Positions 1 through 8,362 of a stretch of DNA of 64,000 bases are shown piece by piece. Source of the DNA: Catenuloplanes indicus. Lineage in GTDB: Bacteria; Actinomycetota; Actinomycetes; Mycobacteriales; Micromonosporaceae. A model generated the notes under the pieces. The model made no database searches. It saw only the letters and a program-made list of their open reading frames with translations, and was not told where the DNA came from. The stretch spans positions 9,096,501 through 9,160,500 of the forward strand of contig NZ_JAUSUZ010000001.1 of the NCBI RefSeq assembly GCF_030813715.1, read 5' to 3'. How positions within the stretch are numbered: position 1 is the stretch's first letter; every line of letters starts with the position of its first letter. The position numbers and the translations under genes are program-made.

Positions 1-279
1 CCGGCGGACCACGGTCGCGGGACGGGCCCCGGGAACGCATCGGCCCGGTGCGTGCTCTCCTCGCCGGGTCGCGGGCGCGGTCCTGGCCGCGGCAACGTGC
101 CGGTCCGGCGCCGGCCCTCGTCGCCGGGTCGCGGGCGCGGGCGGGACTTCGGGAGCCGCGGCCAGGCCGGCCAGCAGCGCGAGCATGATCAGCGCGGTCA
201 TCCACAGCGCGAGCCGGCCGGGCGTGTGCCGCAGTCCGGCCGTGAGCCGTTCCCGGGGTGGACTCTCCGTCATCACCAT
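1..279 (-). CDS. N-terminal part of a membrane-anchored protein (cut by window edge)
   Basis: A leftward frame is open from an ATG at 279 to the first base of the window without a stop (93 codons). The start MVMTESPPRERL is followed by a single hydrophobic segment at about residues 22-42 (LALWMTALIMLALLAGLAAA), then a proline/arginine-rich stretch. This looks like an N-in, single-pass anchored protein, but the functional domain is outside the window, so no function is assigned. It is divergent from the helicase at 428. The Pro/Arg-rich stretch includes a duplicated APATRR motif encoded by a direct DNA repeat. A second ATG lies at 273. Confidence 0.45.
   Translation of the reverse strand, partial: MVMTESPPRERLTAGLRHTPGRLALWMTALIMLALLAGLAAAPEVPPAPATRRRGPAPDRHVAAARTAPATRRGEHAPGRCVPGARPATVVRR
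61..140. repeat. 20-bp direct repeat, two copies 60 bp apart
   Basis: The 20 bases at 61-80 recur exactly at 121-140. The 60-bp period equals 20 codons, so the repeat keeps the leftward reading frame and duplicates an APATRR motif in the encoded protein. Confidence 0.6.
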
Positions 280-427
280 GGCCTCGGCCCCCTCGCTCGG
301 TCGCATTCACGGCAGAAACCGTGTTCAACAGTGAGCGGAGCGTGATCGTGGCTGTGCGTCCGTACCTGATGGGGTGTGCAGCCCGGTTGGCGCGAGCGTG
401 ACCGCACCAGGCATGATCGGTGACACC

Positions 428-2935
428 ATGACCACGCTGACCGACCGGCTGCCCGGCACCGCGGACCCCGACACGCTCTACGAGATCTTCAGTCTCTGGG
501 CGCAGGAACGGGGTCTGAGCCTCTATCCGCACCAGGAGGAGGCGCTGATCGAGATCGTCTCCGGGGCGAACGTCATCCTCAACACGCCGACCGGGTCGGG
601 GAAGAGCCTGGTCGCGACGGCCGCGCACTTCGCGGCGCTGGCGCGCAACGGGACCACGTTCTACACCGCGCCGATCAAGGCACTGGTCTCGGAGAAGTTC
701 TTCGCGCTGATCGAGATCTTCGGTGCGGAGAACGTGGGCATGCTGACCGGCGACGCCTCGGTCAACGAGGACGCGCCGATCATCTGCTGTACGGCCGAGA
801 TCCTGGCGAACATCGCGCTGCGCGAGGGCGCGGACGCGGACGTCGGCCAGGTGGTGATGGACGAGTTCCACTTCTACGCGGAGCCGGACCGCGGCTGGGC
901 GTGGCAGGTGCCGCTGCTGGAGCTGACCCAGGCGCAGTTCATCCTGATGTCCGCGACGCTCGGTGACGTCTCCCGGTTCGAGAAGGACCTGACCCGGCGG
1001 ACCGGGCGGCCGACGTCCGTGGTGCGCTCGGTGGAACGGCCGGTGCCGCTGCTGTTCAGCTACGTCACCACGCCGATGCACGAGACCATCGAGGAGTTGC
1101 TGACCACCCATCAGGCCCCGGTGTACGTCGTGCACTTCACCCAGGCCGCGGCGCTGGAGCGCGCGCAGTCGCTGATGTCGGTGAACGTCTCCACCCGGGC
1201 GGAGAAGGACGCCATCGCCGAGATGATCGGCAACTTCCGGTTCGCGGCCGGGTTCGGGCGAACGCTGTCCCGGCTGGTCCGGCACGGCATCGGCGTGCAC
1301 CACGCGGGAATGCTGCCGAAGTACCGCCGGCTGGTGGAGACGCTCGCCCAGGCCGGCCTGCTGAAGATCATCTGCGGGACCGACACGCTCGGCGTCGGCA
1401 TCAACGTGCCGATCCGCACCGTGCTGTTCACCGGCCTGTCCAAGTACGACGGCGTGCGCACCCGGCTGCTGCGCGCCCGCGAGTTCCACCAGATCGCCGG
1501 CCGGGCCGGGCGTGCCGGGTTCGACACCATCGGCCGGGTCGTGGTGCAGGCGCCGGAGCACGTCATCGACAACGAGCGCGCGCTGGCGAAGGCCGGCGAC
1601 GACCCGAAGAAGCGCCGCAAGGTGGTCAAGAAGAAGCCGCCGGAGGGCACGATCGGCTGGGGCAAGCCCACGTTCGACCGGCTGGTCGAGGCGGAGCCGG
1701 AACCGCTCACGTCGTCGTTCCAGGTGTCGCACGCGATGCTGCTGAACGTCCTGGCCCGGCGCGGCGACCTGTTCACGCACATGCGCCGGCTGCTCACCGA
1801 GAACGACGAGGACCGCGCGTCGCAGCGCCGGCTGGTGCACCGCGGGATTCTCATCTACCGCGCGCTGCTGGCCGGTGGCGTGATCGAGCGCCTGCCGTCG
1901 CCGGACGAGGAGGGGCGCACGGTCCGGCTCACCATGGACCTGCAGCTCGACTTCGCGCTCAACCAGCCGCTGTCGCCGTTCGCGGTCGCGTCGCTGGAAC
2001 TGCTCGACCGGGAGGCGCCGTCCTACCCGCTGGACGTCGTGTCGGTGATCGAGTCCACGCTGGAGAACCCGCGGCAGATCCTGTCCGCGCAGCAGTTCAA
2101 GGCGCGCGGCGAGGCCGTCAACGCGATGAAGGCCGAGGGCATCGAGTACGACCAGCGGATGGAACTGCTCGAACAGGTCACCCACCCGCGCCCGCTGGCC
2201 GAGCTGCTGGAGGCCGCGTACGAGACGTACCGGCAGGGCCACCCGTACGTCGCCGACTACGAGCTCGCGCCGAAGTCCGTGGTCCGCGACCTGTACGAGC
2301 GCGCGATGACGTTCGGCGAGTTCGTCTCGTTCTACAGCCTGTCCCGCTCCGAGGGCCTGGTGCTGCGCTACCTCGCGGACGCCTACCGTGCGCTGCGCCA
2401 GACCGTCCCGGAGGACGCGAAGACCGACGAACTCGTCGACCTGATCGAATGGCTCGGCGAACTGGTCCGCCAGGTCGACTCGTCGCTGCTCGACGAGTGG
2501 GAGCGGCTGCGCAACCCGGGCGCCGAACCACTCACCGCGGTCCCGCTGGACGACAAGCCGCCGGCCGTCACCCGCAACCTGCGCGCGTTCAAGGTCCTGG
2601 TCCGCAACGCCATGTTCCGCCGCGTCGAGCTGGCCGCGCTGCACCAGTGGGCCGCGCTCGGCGAACTCGACGCCGAGTCCGGCTGGGACGCCGCCGCCTG
2701 GGCCGACGCGCTGGCACCGTACTACGAGGAACACGAGGACATCGGCATCGGCCCGGACGCGCGCGGTCCCGCGCTGCTCCAGATCACCCAGGACCGTACC
2801 GAATGGACGGTCCGCCAGGTCCTCGACGACCCGGCCGAGGACCACGACTGGGCCATCACCGCGGTCGTCGACCTGGCCGCCTCCGACGAGGCCGGCGTCG
2901 CCGTCCTGACCGTGACGGACGTCAGCCGGATGTAG
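428..2935 (+). CDS. Superfamily 2 DEAD/DEAH-box RNA helicase with DUF3516 C-terminal region
   Basis: Predicted ATP-dependent helicase of the Ski2-like branch common in actinobacteria. All core motifs are visible: Walker A TPTGSGKS near residue 50, motif II DEFH, motif III SAT, and motif VI QIAGRAGRAG. The C-terminal half is the helical region annotated DUF3516 in family members. The start at 428 (MTTLTDRL) matches how homologues begin; an in-frame ATG at 413 is an alternative. At 835 aa the length is normal for the family. A lysine/arginine-rich insert (KKRRKVVKKKPP) lies just after the helicase core. The expected role is cytoplasmic RNA unwinding or turnover; the exact substrate is unknown. 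Confidence 0.92.
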   Translation: MTTLTDRLPGTADPDTLYEIFSLWAQERGLSLYPHQEEALIEIVSGANVILNTPTGSGKSLVATAAHFAALARNGTTFYTAPIKALVSEKFFALIEIFGAENVGMLTGDASVNEDAPIICCTAEILANIALREGADADVGQVVMDEFHFYAEPDRGWAWQVPLLELTQAQFILMSATLGDVSRFEKDLTRRTGRPTSVVRSVERPVPLLFSYVTTPMHETIEELLTTHQAPVYVVHFTQAAALERAQSLMSVNVSTRAEKDAIAEMIGNFRFAAGFGRTLSRLVRHGIGVHHAGMLPKYRRLVETLAQAGLLKIICGTDTLGVGINVPIRTVLFTGLSKYDGVRTRLLRAREFHQIAGRAGRAGFDTIGRVVVQAPEHVIDNERALAKAGDDPKKRRKVVKKKPPEGTIGWGKPTFDRLVEAEPEPLTSSFQVSHAMLLNVLARRGDLFTHMRRLLTENDEDRASQRRLVHRGILIYRALLAGGVIERLPSPDEEGRTVRLTMDLQLDFALNQPLSPFAVASLELLDREAPSYPLDVVSVIESTLENPRQILSAQQFKARGEAVNAMKAEGIEYDQRMELLEQVTHPRPLAELLEAAYETYRQGHPYVADYELAPKSVVRDLYERAMTFGEFVSFYSLSRSEGLVLRYLADAYRALRQTVPEDAKTDELVDLIEWLGELVRQVDSSLLDEWERLRNPGAEPLTAVPLDDKPPAVTRNLRAFKVLVRNAMFRRVELAALHQWAALGELDAESGWDAAAWADALAPYYEEHEDIGIGPDARGPALLQITQDRTEWTVRQVLDDPAEDHDWAITAVVDLAASDEAGVAVLTVTDVSRM

Positions 2936-2996
2936 ATCCCGATGCGGTGCAACGGTGCGGACATCGACCGCACCTCCGTATGGGAGATCATCCGCC

Positions 2997-3707
2997 ATGG
3001 CACGGTTCCTCTTCGCGGCGACGCCCGCGACCGGTCACGTCACGCCCGCGCTGCCGCTGGTCCGGGCGCTGCGGGACGCCGGGCACGAGGTGCGGTTCAC
3101 CACCGGGCGTGAGTTCGAGCGGCAGGTGACCCGGGCCGGGGCCGCGTTCACGCCGGTGCCGTGGTGGCCGGACGTCACGGCCGGTGACCGGCCGGTGGTG
3201 GTGGTCTCCCAGGGCACGATCGCGACCGACCCGGCCGAGCTGCTGCGGCCCGCGCTGACCGGCCTGGCCCCGGCCGACGACCTGCTGGTGGTCGCGGTGA
3301 CCGGCGGTGCGGACCCGGCCGTGCTCGGCCCGCTGCCGGCGAACGCGCGCGCGGCCGCGTTCGTCCCGTTCGCCGAGCTGTTCCCGTACGCGTCCGTGGT
3401 CGTCACGAACGGCGGCTACGGCACGATCCAGCTCGCGCTCGCGCACGGGCTGCCGATGGTGGTCGCCGGCCGCACCGAGGACAAGCCGGAGACGACCGCC
3501 CGGGTGGCCTGGTCCGGTGTGGGCGTCGACCTGCGCACACAGCGGCCGGCCGCGGACCGGGTTCACTCGGGCGTGCGCCGGGTGCTGACCGACCCGGCAT
3601 TCGCGGCCCGGGCCCGCGCGCTGCGCGACGAGATGGACGACGGCTCCACGCCGGAGCGGCGCGCGGTCGCGCTGATCGAGGCGGTGGTCAGGCCTGCGGC
3701 CGGGTGA
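2997..3707 (+). CDS. MGT-family glycosyltransferase, shortened
   Basis: A GT-B fold glycosyltransferase of the macrolide-glycosyltransferase type. The start is an ATG at 2997 with upstream TGGGAGA. Residues 1-47 are a typical N-terminal start (ATGHVTPALPLVRALRDAGHEV). From about residue 60 the sequence is already the C-terminal nucleotide-sugar domain (VVVVSQGTIAT, then NGGYGTIQLALAHGLPMVVAG and the DKPE motif). Family members have about 400 residues; this protein has 236, so most of the N-terminal acceptor domain is missing in frame. The donor-binding half looks intact, but acceptor binding is doubtful. Its 3' end overlaps the convergent gene below by 20 bp. Confidence 0.8.
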   Translation: MARFLFAATPATGHVTPALPLVRALRDAGHEVRFTTGREFERQVTRAGAAFTPVPWWPDVTAGDRPVVVVSQGTIATDPAELLRPALTGLAPADDLLVVAVTGGADPAVLGPLPANARAAAFVPFAELFPYASVVVTNGGYGTIQLALAHGLPMVVAGRTEDKPETTARVAWSGVGVDLRTQRPAADRVHSGVRRVLTDPAFAARARALRDEMDDGSTPERRAVALIEAVVRPAAG

Positions 3708-4029
3708 GGCTACCGCTCACCGGGTCGGCGACGGTCTGCGGGAGGTGCGGCACGTCGACGATCCGGTCCGCGTCGGACAGCCAGCGGTGCAGCCAGGCGG
3801 CCGCCTCCGGGTCGCGGGCCGAGAGCGCGGCCAGCACGTCGGCGAACGCGGCCACCCGGGCCGGGTCGCCGGGCGCGTCGTCGACCGCGTCCAACTCGGC
3901 GCCGCCGACGTCGTGCCGGGCGGCGAACTCGGCCAGCGCGGCCCACGCGGCCGTGCCGGGCTCACCGGCCGCACCGGTGGCGAGCGGGACGACGGTGGCG
4001 GCCAGGGCGGCCGCGGTGACGGGTTCCAC
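3688..4029 (-). CDS. Small hypothetical protein
   Basis: A 113-aa alanine-rich, mostly helical protein (MEPVTAAALAATVVPLATG...). The N-terminal segment with a G-A-A-G-E turn resembles the opening of many small actinobacterial proteins of unknown function that are often near signalling or effector genes. No catalytic motif is seen. It lies 28 bp downstream of the acetyltransferase on the same strand, so the two may be cotranscribed, and its 3' end overlaps the glycosyltransferase 3' end tail to tail. Confidence 0.6.
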   Translation of the reverse strand: MEPVTAAALAATVVPLATGAAGEPGTAAWAALAEFAARHDVGGAELDAVDDAPGDPARVAAFADVLAALSARDPEAAAWLHRWLSDADRIVDVPHLPQTVADPVSGSLTRPQA

Positions 4030-4057
4030 GCGAGTACCGTACCGCGCCGGCGGCCGC

Positions 4058-4609
4058 TCAGAAGCCGGTGAGCGACCGGACGACGTCCGCGTCCAGCGGC
4101 CGGTCGGCGTAGAGCAGCCGGATCGCGCCCGGGTCGGGGTTGCCGGCGTCCGGGCCGCGCCACACCCGCTTCAGGCCGGTGCGTTCGACCGTACGCTGTG
4201 ATCGGTCGTTGCCCTCGAGCAGATAGGCGGTCACCGGGAGTTCCGGCCGGTGTGCCGCCGCGGCCTCGCGCGCGGCCGCGCTGATCTCCTGCGCGTAGCC
4301 ACGCCCCCAGAAGCGGGGGAGCAGCCGGAACCCCACGTTCCACGCTACGCCGTACCGGATGAACGCGCCACCGATGCCGGTGAACGTGCCGTCCGGCAGG
4401 CGTGCCACCCACATGCCGTGCCCGTCCCGCGCCCACCCGGCCCGCCAGTTGCCGATCGCACGCGCGGTCTGCTCCGGCGTGTCGTGCCGGCTCAGCGGGT
4501 CCGGCGCCCAGACCAGCGGATCACTGTAGAGCGCGAACACCTCCGCCAGATCCTCCGGCACCGGCTCGCTGAGCACCAGTCGCGACGTCACGGGCCGATT
4601 CTCCACCAT
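4058..4609 (-). CDS. GNAT acetyltransferase, RimJ/RimL type
   Basis: A 183-aa N-acetyltransferase that would transfer acetyl from acetyl-CoA to an amine. Typical features are the opening TSRLVLSEPVPEDLAEVFALY, the GIGGAFIRYGVAWNVGFRLLPRFWGRGYAQE region containing the acetyl-CoA-binding R-G-x-G/A loop, and the late AYLLEGNDRSQRTVERTGL helix. Similarity to RimJ/RimL-like enzymes suggests a protein N-terminus or small amine as substrate, but the substrate cannot be read from the sequence. Confidence 0.85.
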   Translation of the reverse strand: MVENRPVTSRLVLSEPVPEDLAEVFALYSDPLVWAPDPLSRHDTPEQTARAIGNWRAGWARDGHGMWVARLPDGTFTGIGGAFIRYGVAWNVGFRLLPRFWGRGYAQEISAAAREAAAAHRPELPVTAYLLEGNDRSQRTVERTGLKRVWRGPDAGNPDPGAIRLLYADRPLDADVVRSLTGF

Positions 4610-4642
4610 GGGAGATGCGGCTCGCGCCCGGTTTTCCAGCCC

Positions 4643-4670
4643 TTGACGGGCGGCATGTGAGCGCTAACAC
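4643..4670 (+). promoter_or_regulatory. Promoter with LacI-type operator for the GH43 gene
   Basis: A -35-like TTGACG at 4643-4648 is followed, after about 16-17 bp, by a weak -10 (TAACAC/AACACT, 4665-4671). Lying across the -10 is TGTGAGCGCTAACA (4656-4669), one mismatch from the TGTTAGCGCTAACA dyad recognised by many actinobacterial LacI-family sugar repressors. The position fits repression by steric block, relieved by a sugar. Confidence 0.65.
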
Positions 4671-4707
4671 TCATCGATGTCATTCGCTCCCGTTCGGAAG
4701 GACCCTC

Positions 4708-6141
4708 ATGAGACGTATCGCCCTCGTGGCCGTCGCCGTCCTGGTGGCCGCGGGTCTCGCGGTGCTCGGGCCGACGTCGCCGGCCGGTGCCGCGCCCGCC
4801 GTGTCCTACACCAACCCGATCGCGGCCCAGCGCGCCGACCCGCACGTCTGGAAGCACACCGACGGCTACTACTACTTCACCGCGACCGTCCCCGCGTACG
4901 ACCGGATCGTCCTGCGTCGCGCCACCACGCTGCAGGGCCTGTCCACCGCGGCGGAGACGACCATCTGGACCCGGCACGCCAGCGGCCCGATGAGCGCGCA
5001 CATCTGGGCGCCGGAGATCCACTTCATCAACGGCAAGTGGTACGTCTACTTCGCGGCCGGCGGCGACGACGTCTGGGCGATCCGGCCGTACGTGCTGGAG
5101 GGCACCGGCGCGAACCCGCTCACCGCGACCTGGGTGGAGAAGGGGCAGATCCAGACCGGCTGGCAGAGCTTCTCGCTGGACGCCACCACGTTCGTCCACA
5201 ACGGCACCCGCTACCTGCTCTGGGCGCAGCACGACAACAGCCTGCCGGCCAGCAACACCAGCCTCTACATCGCCACCATGTCGAACCCGTGGACGTTGTC
5301 CTCCGCCGCGGTCAGCATCTCCGCACCCACGCTCGCCTGGGAGAAGATCGGCTACCAGGTCAACGAGGGTCCGGCGGTCATCCAGCGCAACGGGAGGATC
5401 TTCCTGACCTACTCGGCCAGCGCCACGGACAGCAACTACTGCCTCGGCCTGCTCACCGCGTCCGCCTCGGCGAACCTGCTCAGCCCGGCCAGCTGGACCA
5501 AGACCCAGACGCCGGTCTTCACCAGCAACGCCAACACCAGCCAGTACGGCCCGGGGCACAACTCGTTCACGGTGTCCGAGGACGGGCAGAGCGACATCAT
5601 GGTCTACCACGACCGCAGCTACAAGAACATCACCGGTGACCCGCTCAACGACCCGAACCGGCGGACCCGGGCCCAGAAGATCTACTGGAACGCCGACGGT
5701 ACGCCGAACTTCGGCATCCCGATCCCGGACGGCAGGCACCCGGTGCGGTTGCGCGCGTACAACTACCCGAACCAGTACATCCGGCACTGGGAGTACCGGG
5801 CCCGCCTCGAGGCGAACGTGACGAACCTGGCCGACTCGCAGTTCCGCGTCGTCACCGGACTGGCCGGCAACGGCACGGTCAGCCTGGAGTCGACCAACTT
5901 CCCCGGCTATTACCTGCGGCACCGCAACTACGAGCTGTACGTGGAGAAGGCCGACGGCACCGCGCTCTTCAACGGCGACGCCAGCTTCCACCAGCGCGCC
6001 GGCCTCGCCGACCCGGCCGGTGTCTCGTTCGAGTCGTTCAACGTGCCCGGCCGCTACATCCGGCATGCGAACAACCTGCTCTACATGCAAGCCGTCGCCG
6101 GCACCACCGCGCTGGCCGACGCGACGTTCCTCACGGAATAG
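4708..6141 (+). CDS. Secreted GH43 alpha-L-arabinofuranosidase with AbfB (CBM42) domain
   Basis: Secreted plant-polysaccharide hydrolase. The ATG at 4708 has GGAAGGA 6 bases upstream and gives a signal peptide (MRRIALVAVAVLVAAG ... AGAAPA, cleavage near residue 29). Residues about 32-345 form the five-bladed GH43 propeller, with the expected acidic residues in ADPHVWKH (catalytic base region), SLDATTF and NEGPAVI. Residues about 350-477 are a CBM42/AbfB arabinose-binding beta-trefoil with three repeats built on YxRH (QYIRH, YYLRH, RYIRH). The total of 477 aa is normal. The LacI-type operator upstream suggests sugar-inducible expression. Confidence 0.93.
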   Translation: MRRIALVAVAVLVAAGLAVLGPTSPAGAAPAVSYTNPIAAQRADPHVWKHTDGYYYFTATVPAYDRIVLRRATTLQGLSTAAETTIWTRHASGPMSAHIWAPEIHFINGKWYVYFAAGGDDVWAIRPYVLEGTGANPLTATWVEKGQIQTGWQSFSLDATTFVHNGTRYLLWAQHDNSLPASNTSLYIATMSNPWTLSSAAVSISAPTLAWEKIGYQVNEGPAVIQRNGRIFLTYSASATDSNYCLGLLTASASANLLSPASWTKTQTPVFTSNANTSQYGPGHNSFTVSEDGQSDIMVYHDRSYKNITGDPLNDPNRRTRAQKIYWNADGTPNFGIPIPDGRHPVRLRAYNYPNQYIRHWEYRARLEANVTNLADSQFRVVTGLAGNGTVSLESTNFPGYYLRHRNYELYVEKADGTALFNGDASFHQRAGLADPAGVSFESFNVPGRYIRHANNLLYMQAVAGTTALADATFLTE

Positions 6142-6202
6142 TTGGCAGTCCTAAGCAGGTCTGGCATGCTGGCCACGTCGGCATCAGCGAAGGAGTTTTC
6201 CG

Positions 6203-6874
6203 ATGCGGGTAGGCGTGCTGCAACACGTGGCGTTCGAGGGGCCCGCGCTGATCGCACGGGCCCTGTCCGCGGCCGGGGCGGCGACCCGGACGGTGCGCCT
6301 CGACCTCGGTGAGCCACTGCCGGCCGCGGCCGACCTCGACGCGCTGGTCGTGCTGGGCGGCCCGATGGGCGCGCTCGACGATCAAGAGCATCCCCACCTG
6401 GTACGCGAACGCGCGCTGATCGCCGAATGCGCGCGCCGGGACGTACCGGTGCTCGGCGTCTGCCTCGGCGCCCAGCTGCTCGCCGCCGCGCTCGGCGCGG
6501 ACGTCCACCGTGGTCCCGCGGTGGAGGCCGGCACCGGCACGGTCACGCTCACCCCCGCCGGCCGCGCCGACCCGGTCCTCGGCCCGTCCGGCCCGGTGCT
6601 GCCGGTCGTCCACTGGCACCGGGACACGTTCACGCTCCCACCCGGCGCGACGCTGCTCGCCGGCTCCGGCGCGTACCCCCATCAGGCGTTCCGGTCCGGT
6701 CGTTCGTACGGCTTCCAGTTCCACGTCGAGTTCGACCGCCCCGCCCTCGACGCCGCCGCGCCCCACCTGCCGCCCGGCACCGTCGTCGACCCGGCCGCGA
6801 TGCGCGACGTCACCACGGCCGGCACCCGGATCCTCGCCCGCTGGACGCGCTCACTGTCGCCGCGCCCGCGCTGA
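6203..6874 (+). CDS. Class I glutamine amidotransferase-like protein
   Basis: A 223-aa stand-alone GATase1 domain. The nucleophile cysteine sits in GVCLGAQL and the His/Glu pair in FQFHVEF; the oxyanion-loop motif LGGPMG is present, so hydrolase activity is plausible. The family includes GMP-synthase-like amidotransferases that release ammonia from glutamine or act on related gamma-glutamyl compounds; the acceptor is unknown. AAGGAG at 6190-6195 is a good ribosome-binding site for the ATG at 6203. Confidence 0.88.
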   Translation: MRVGVLQHVAFEGPALIARALSAAGAATRTVRLDLGEPLPAAADLDALVVLGGPMGALDDQEHPHLVRERALIAECARRDVPVLGVCLGAQLLAAALGADVHRGPAVEAGTGTVTLTPAGRADPVLGPSGPVLPVVHWHRDTFTLPPGATLLAGSGAYPHQAFRSGRSYGFQFHVEFDRPALDAAAPHLPPGTVVDPAAMRDVTTAGTRILARWTRSLSPRPR

Positions 6875-6882
6875 CCGTCCCG

Positions 6883-7425
6883 CTACGGCGTGGCGATCAG
6901 GTGCGGGATCTCCCGGTGCCAGCACGGTTCGCCGGTCTCGGCCCGCACCTCCGGGAAGCTCACCCAGGCGCCTCCCGGCGGCTTCAACTCCCAGGTCCAC
7001 GCGCCGAGCACGCAGGTGTAGCGGACCTCCCAGCCGTCGTCACGGACGAACAGCCGGCTGCCGGTGGCTCCGCTCCGCGCGGACCGGGCGGTGACGAAAC
7101 GCTGCTCGGTGAGCCAGGCGGCGGTGCGGGCGACGTCGTCGGTCTCGCTGAACTCGGCCAGGCCGGCCTCCGCCTCCGCGCCGGTCAGCGTGAACTCGCC
7201 GTCGTCGCCGGGGCGGCCGACGATGACCTCGACGGCGCTGCCGTCGCGGAACCGCAGCGTGAACAACGCATCGACGTCGTGCATGAAGCGCAGTTCCTCC
7301 AGGGCCGCGAGATCGCGCACGCGGCCCGCGGTGGCGTCCTCGTGGACCACCACCGGGACCGGGCCGACCATGAAGGAACTGGTGGCCCACCACTCCAGGT
7401 CCGCTTCCACGCGGTCAGTATCCAC
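6883..7425 (-). CDS. Hypothetical protein
   Basis: A 180-aa protein starting at GTG 7425 (DTDRVEADLEWW). It is acidic, with several Trp-rich beta-strand-like segments (WEVRYTCVLGAWTWELKPPGGAW). No family is recognised. The start is 3 bp from the stop of the alpha/beta hydrolase gene on the same strand, so the two are probably cotranscribed. Confidence 0.6.
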   Translation of the reverse strand: MDTDRVEADLEWWATSSFMVGPVPVVVHEDATAGRVRDLAALEELRFMHDVDALFTLRFRDGSAVEVIVGRPGDDGEFTLTGAEAEAGLAEFSETDDVARTAAWLTEQRFVTARSARSGATGSRLFVRDDGWEVRYTCVLGAWTWELKPPGGAWVSFPEVRAETGEPCWHREIPHLIATP

Positions 7426-7428
7426 GCC

Positions 7429-8313
7429 TCAGGGCAGGCCGGCCTGGCTGGCCAGTTCGGCGGTGAGGAGGGGCCAGACGTGGGGCGGGAGGGTGTGGCC
7501 CATCCGGGGGTGAACGATGCTGCGGGCGCCGGGGATGCGGCGGGCCAGAGCGGCGCCGGCGGACGGGCGGATCAGTGGGTCGTCCGCGCCGTTGACGCAC
7601 AGCGTGGGGACGGTGATCTCGTGGAAGCGGCGGGCGACCGGGCCGAGGCGCAGGCCGGCCGCGGTCTGGCGCTGGGTGCTGCCCGGGTCGCGCGGTGAGC
7701 GGTGGTGGCTGATCGTGGCGACCGAGCGGGCCCACTGCTCGTCGAACGGCGCATGCGGTGAGGAGATCAGCCGGAGCAGGTCGACGAGCGTGTCGATCGC
7801 ACCGGCGTCGGTGGCCGGGTGCCGGATCCGGGCGGCGCGCGGGAAGAGGCCGAAGTTCACGTACCGCAGCAGATCCCGGCGGCGCCCGAGCGGCCCGCCC
7901 AGCACCGCGGTGACGCCGCGGACCCGGCCGGGGTGCAGGACCGCGGTGGCCAGCGCGAGACCGCTGCCCAGCGACGCGCCGCAGACGTGCGCGGACGGCC
8001 AGCCGAGCGCGTCCATCACGGCGAGGCCGTCCGCGACCATGTCCAGTCCGGTGTAGACCGGTGCGGCGCTGCCGCGGAACAGCGTCCGGAACGGGTTCTC
8101 CGGCGCCGGCGAGGTGAAGTGCGTGGACAGTCCGCTGTCGCGGTTGTCGAACCGGGCCACGTGGAAGCCGCGGCCGGCGAGCATGCGGCAGAACTCGTCC
8201 GGCCAGAGCACCATCTGGAAGTCCAGACCCATGATCAGCAGCAGCGGTACGCCGCCGGGGTCGCCGAACGTCTCGTAGGCGATCCGGACGTCGCCGTTGC
8301 GTGCGTACTCCAC
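7429..8313 (-). CDS. Alpha/beta hydrolase
   Basis: A 294-aa alpha/beta-hydrolase fold enzyme. The start is GTG at 8313, preceded by GGGGAGG, giving VEYARNGDVRIAYETFG. The nucleophile elbow is GASLG (VCGASLGSGLA); the acid is in NGADDPLI and the histidine in PRMGHTLPP. An RFDNRDSGLST motif is typical of hydrolases near TetR regulators. It is transcribed divergently from the TetR gene across a shared palindrome and so is the probable target of that repressor. Substrate unknown (ester or lactone). Confidence 0.87.
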   Translation of the reverse strand: MEYARNGDVRIAYETFGDPGGVPLLLIMGLDFQMVLWPDEFCRMLAGRGFHVARFDNRDSGLSTHFTSPAPENPFRTLFRGSAAPVYTGLDMVADGLAVMDALGWPSAHVCGASLGSGLALATAVLHPGRVRGVTAVLGGPLGRRRDLLRYVNFGLFPRAARIRHPATDAGAIDTLVDLLRLISSPHAPFDEQWARSVATISHHRSPRDPGSTQRQTAAGLRLGPVARRFHEITVPTLCVNGADDPLIRPSAGAALARRIPGARSIVHPRMGHTLPPHVWPLLTAELASQAGLP

Positions 8314-8324
8314 GATGCCTCCCC

Positions 8325-8353
8325 GTTTTTGCAATGCGATCGCATTGTAATAC
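8325..8353. promoter_or_regulatory. Divergent promoter with 16-bp perfect palindrome (TetR operator)
   Basis: CAATGCGATCGCATTG at 8332-8347 is a perfect 16-bp dyad, extended by matching TT/AA after one mismatch on each side. It fills the 49-bp gap between the hydrolase GTG and the TetR ATG. TAATAC at 8348-8353 is a plausible -10 for the TetR gene, putting its transcript start at or next to the ATG (near-leaderless). Autoregulation plus control of the hydrolase is inferred. Confidence 0.78.
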
Positions 8354-8362
8354 GGTCGGGTC

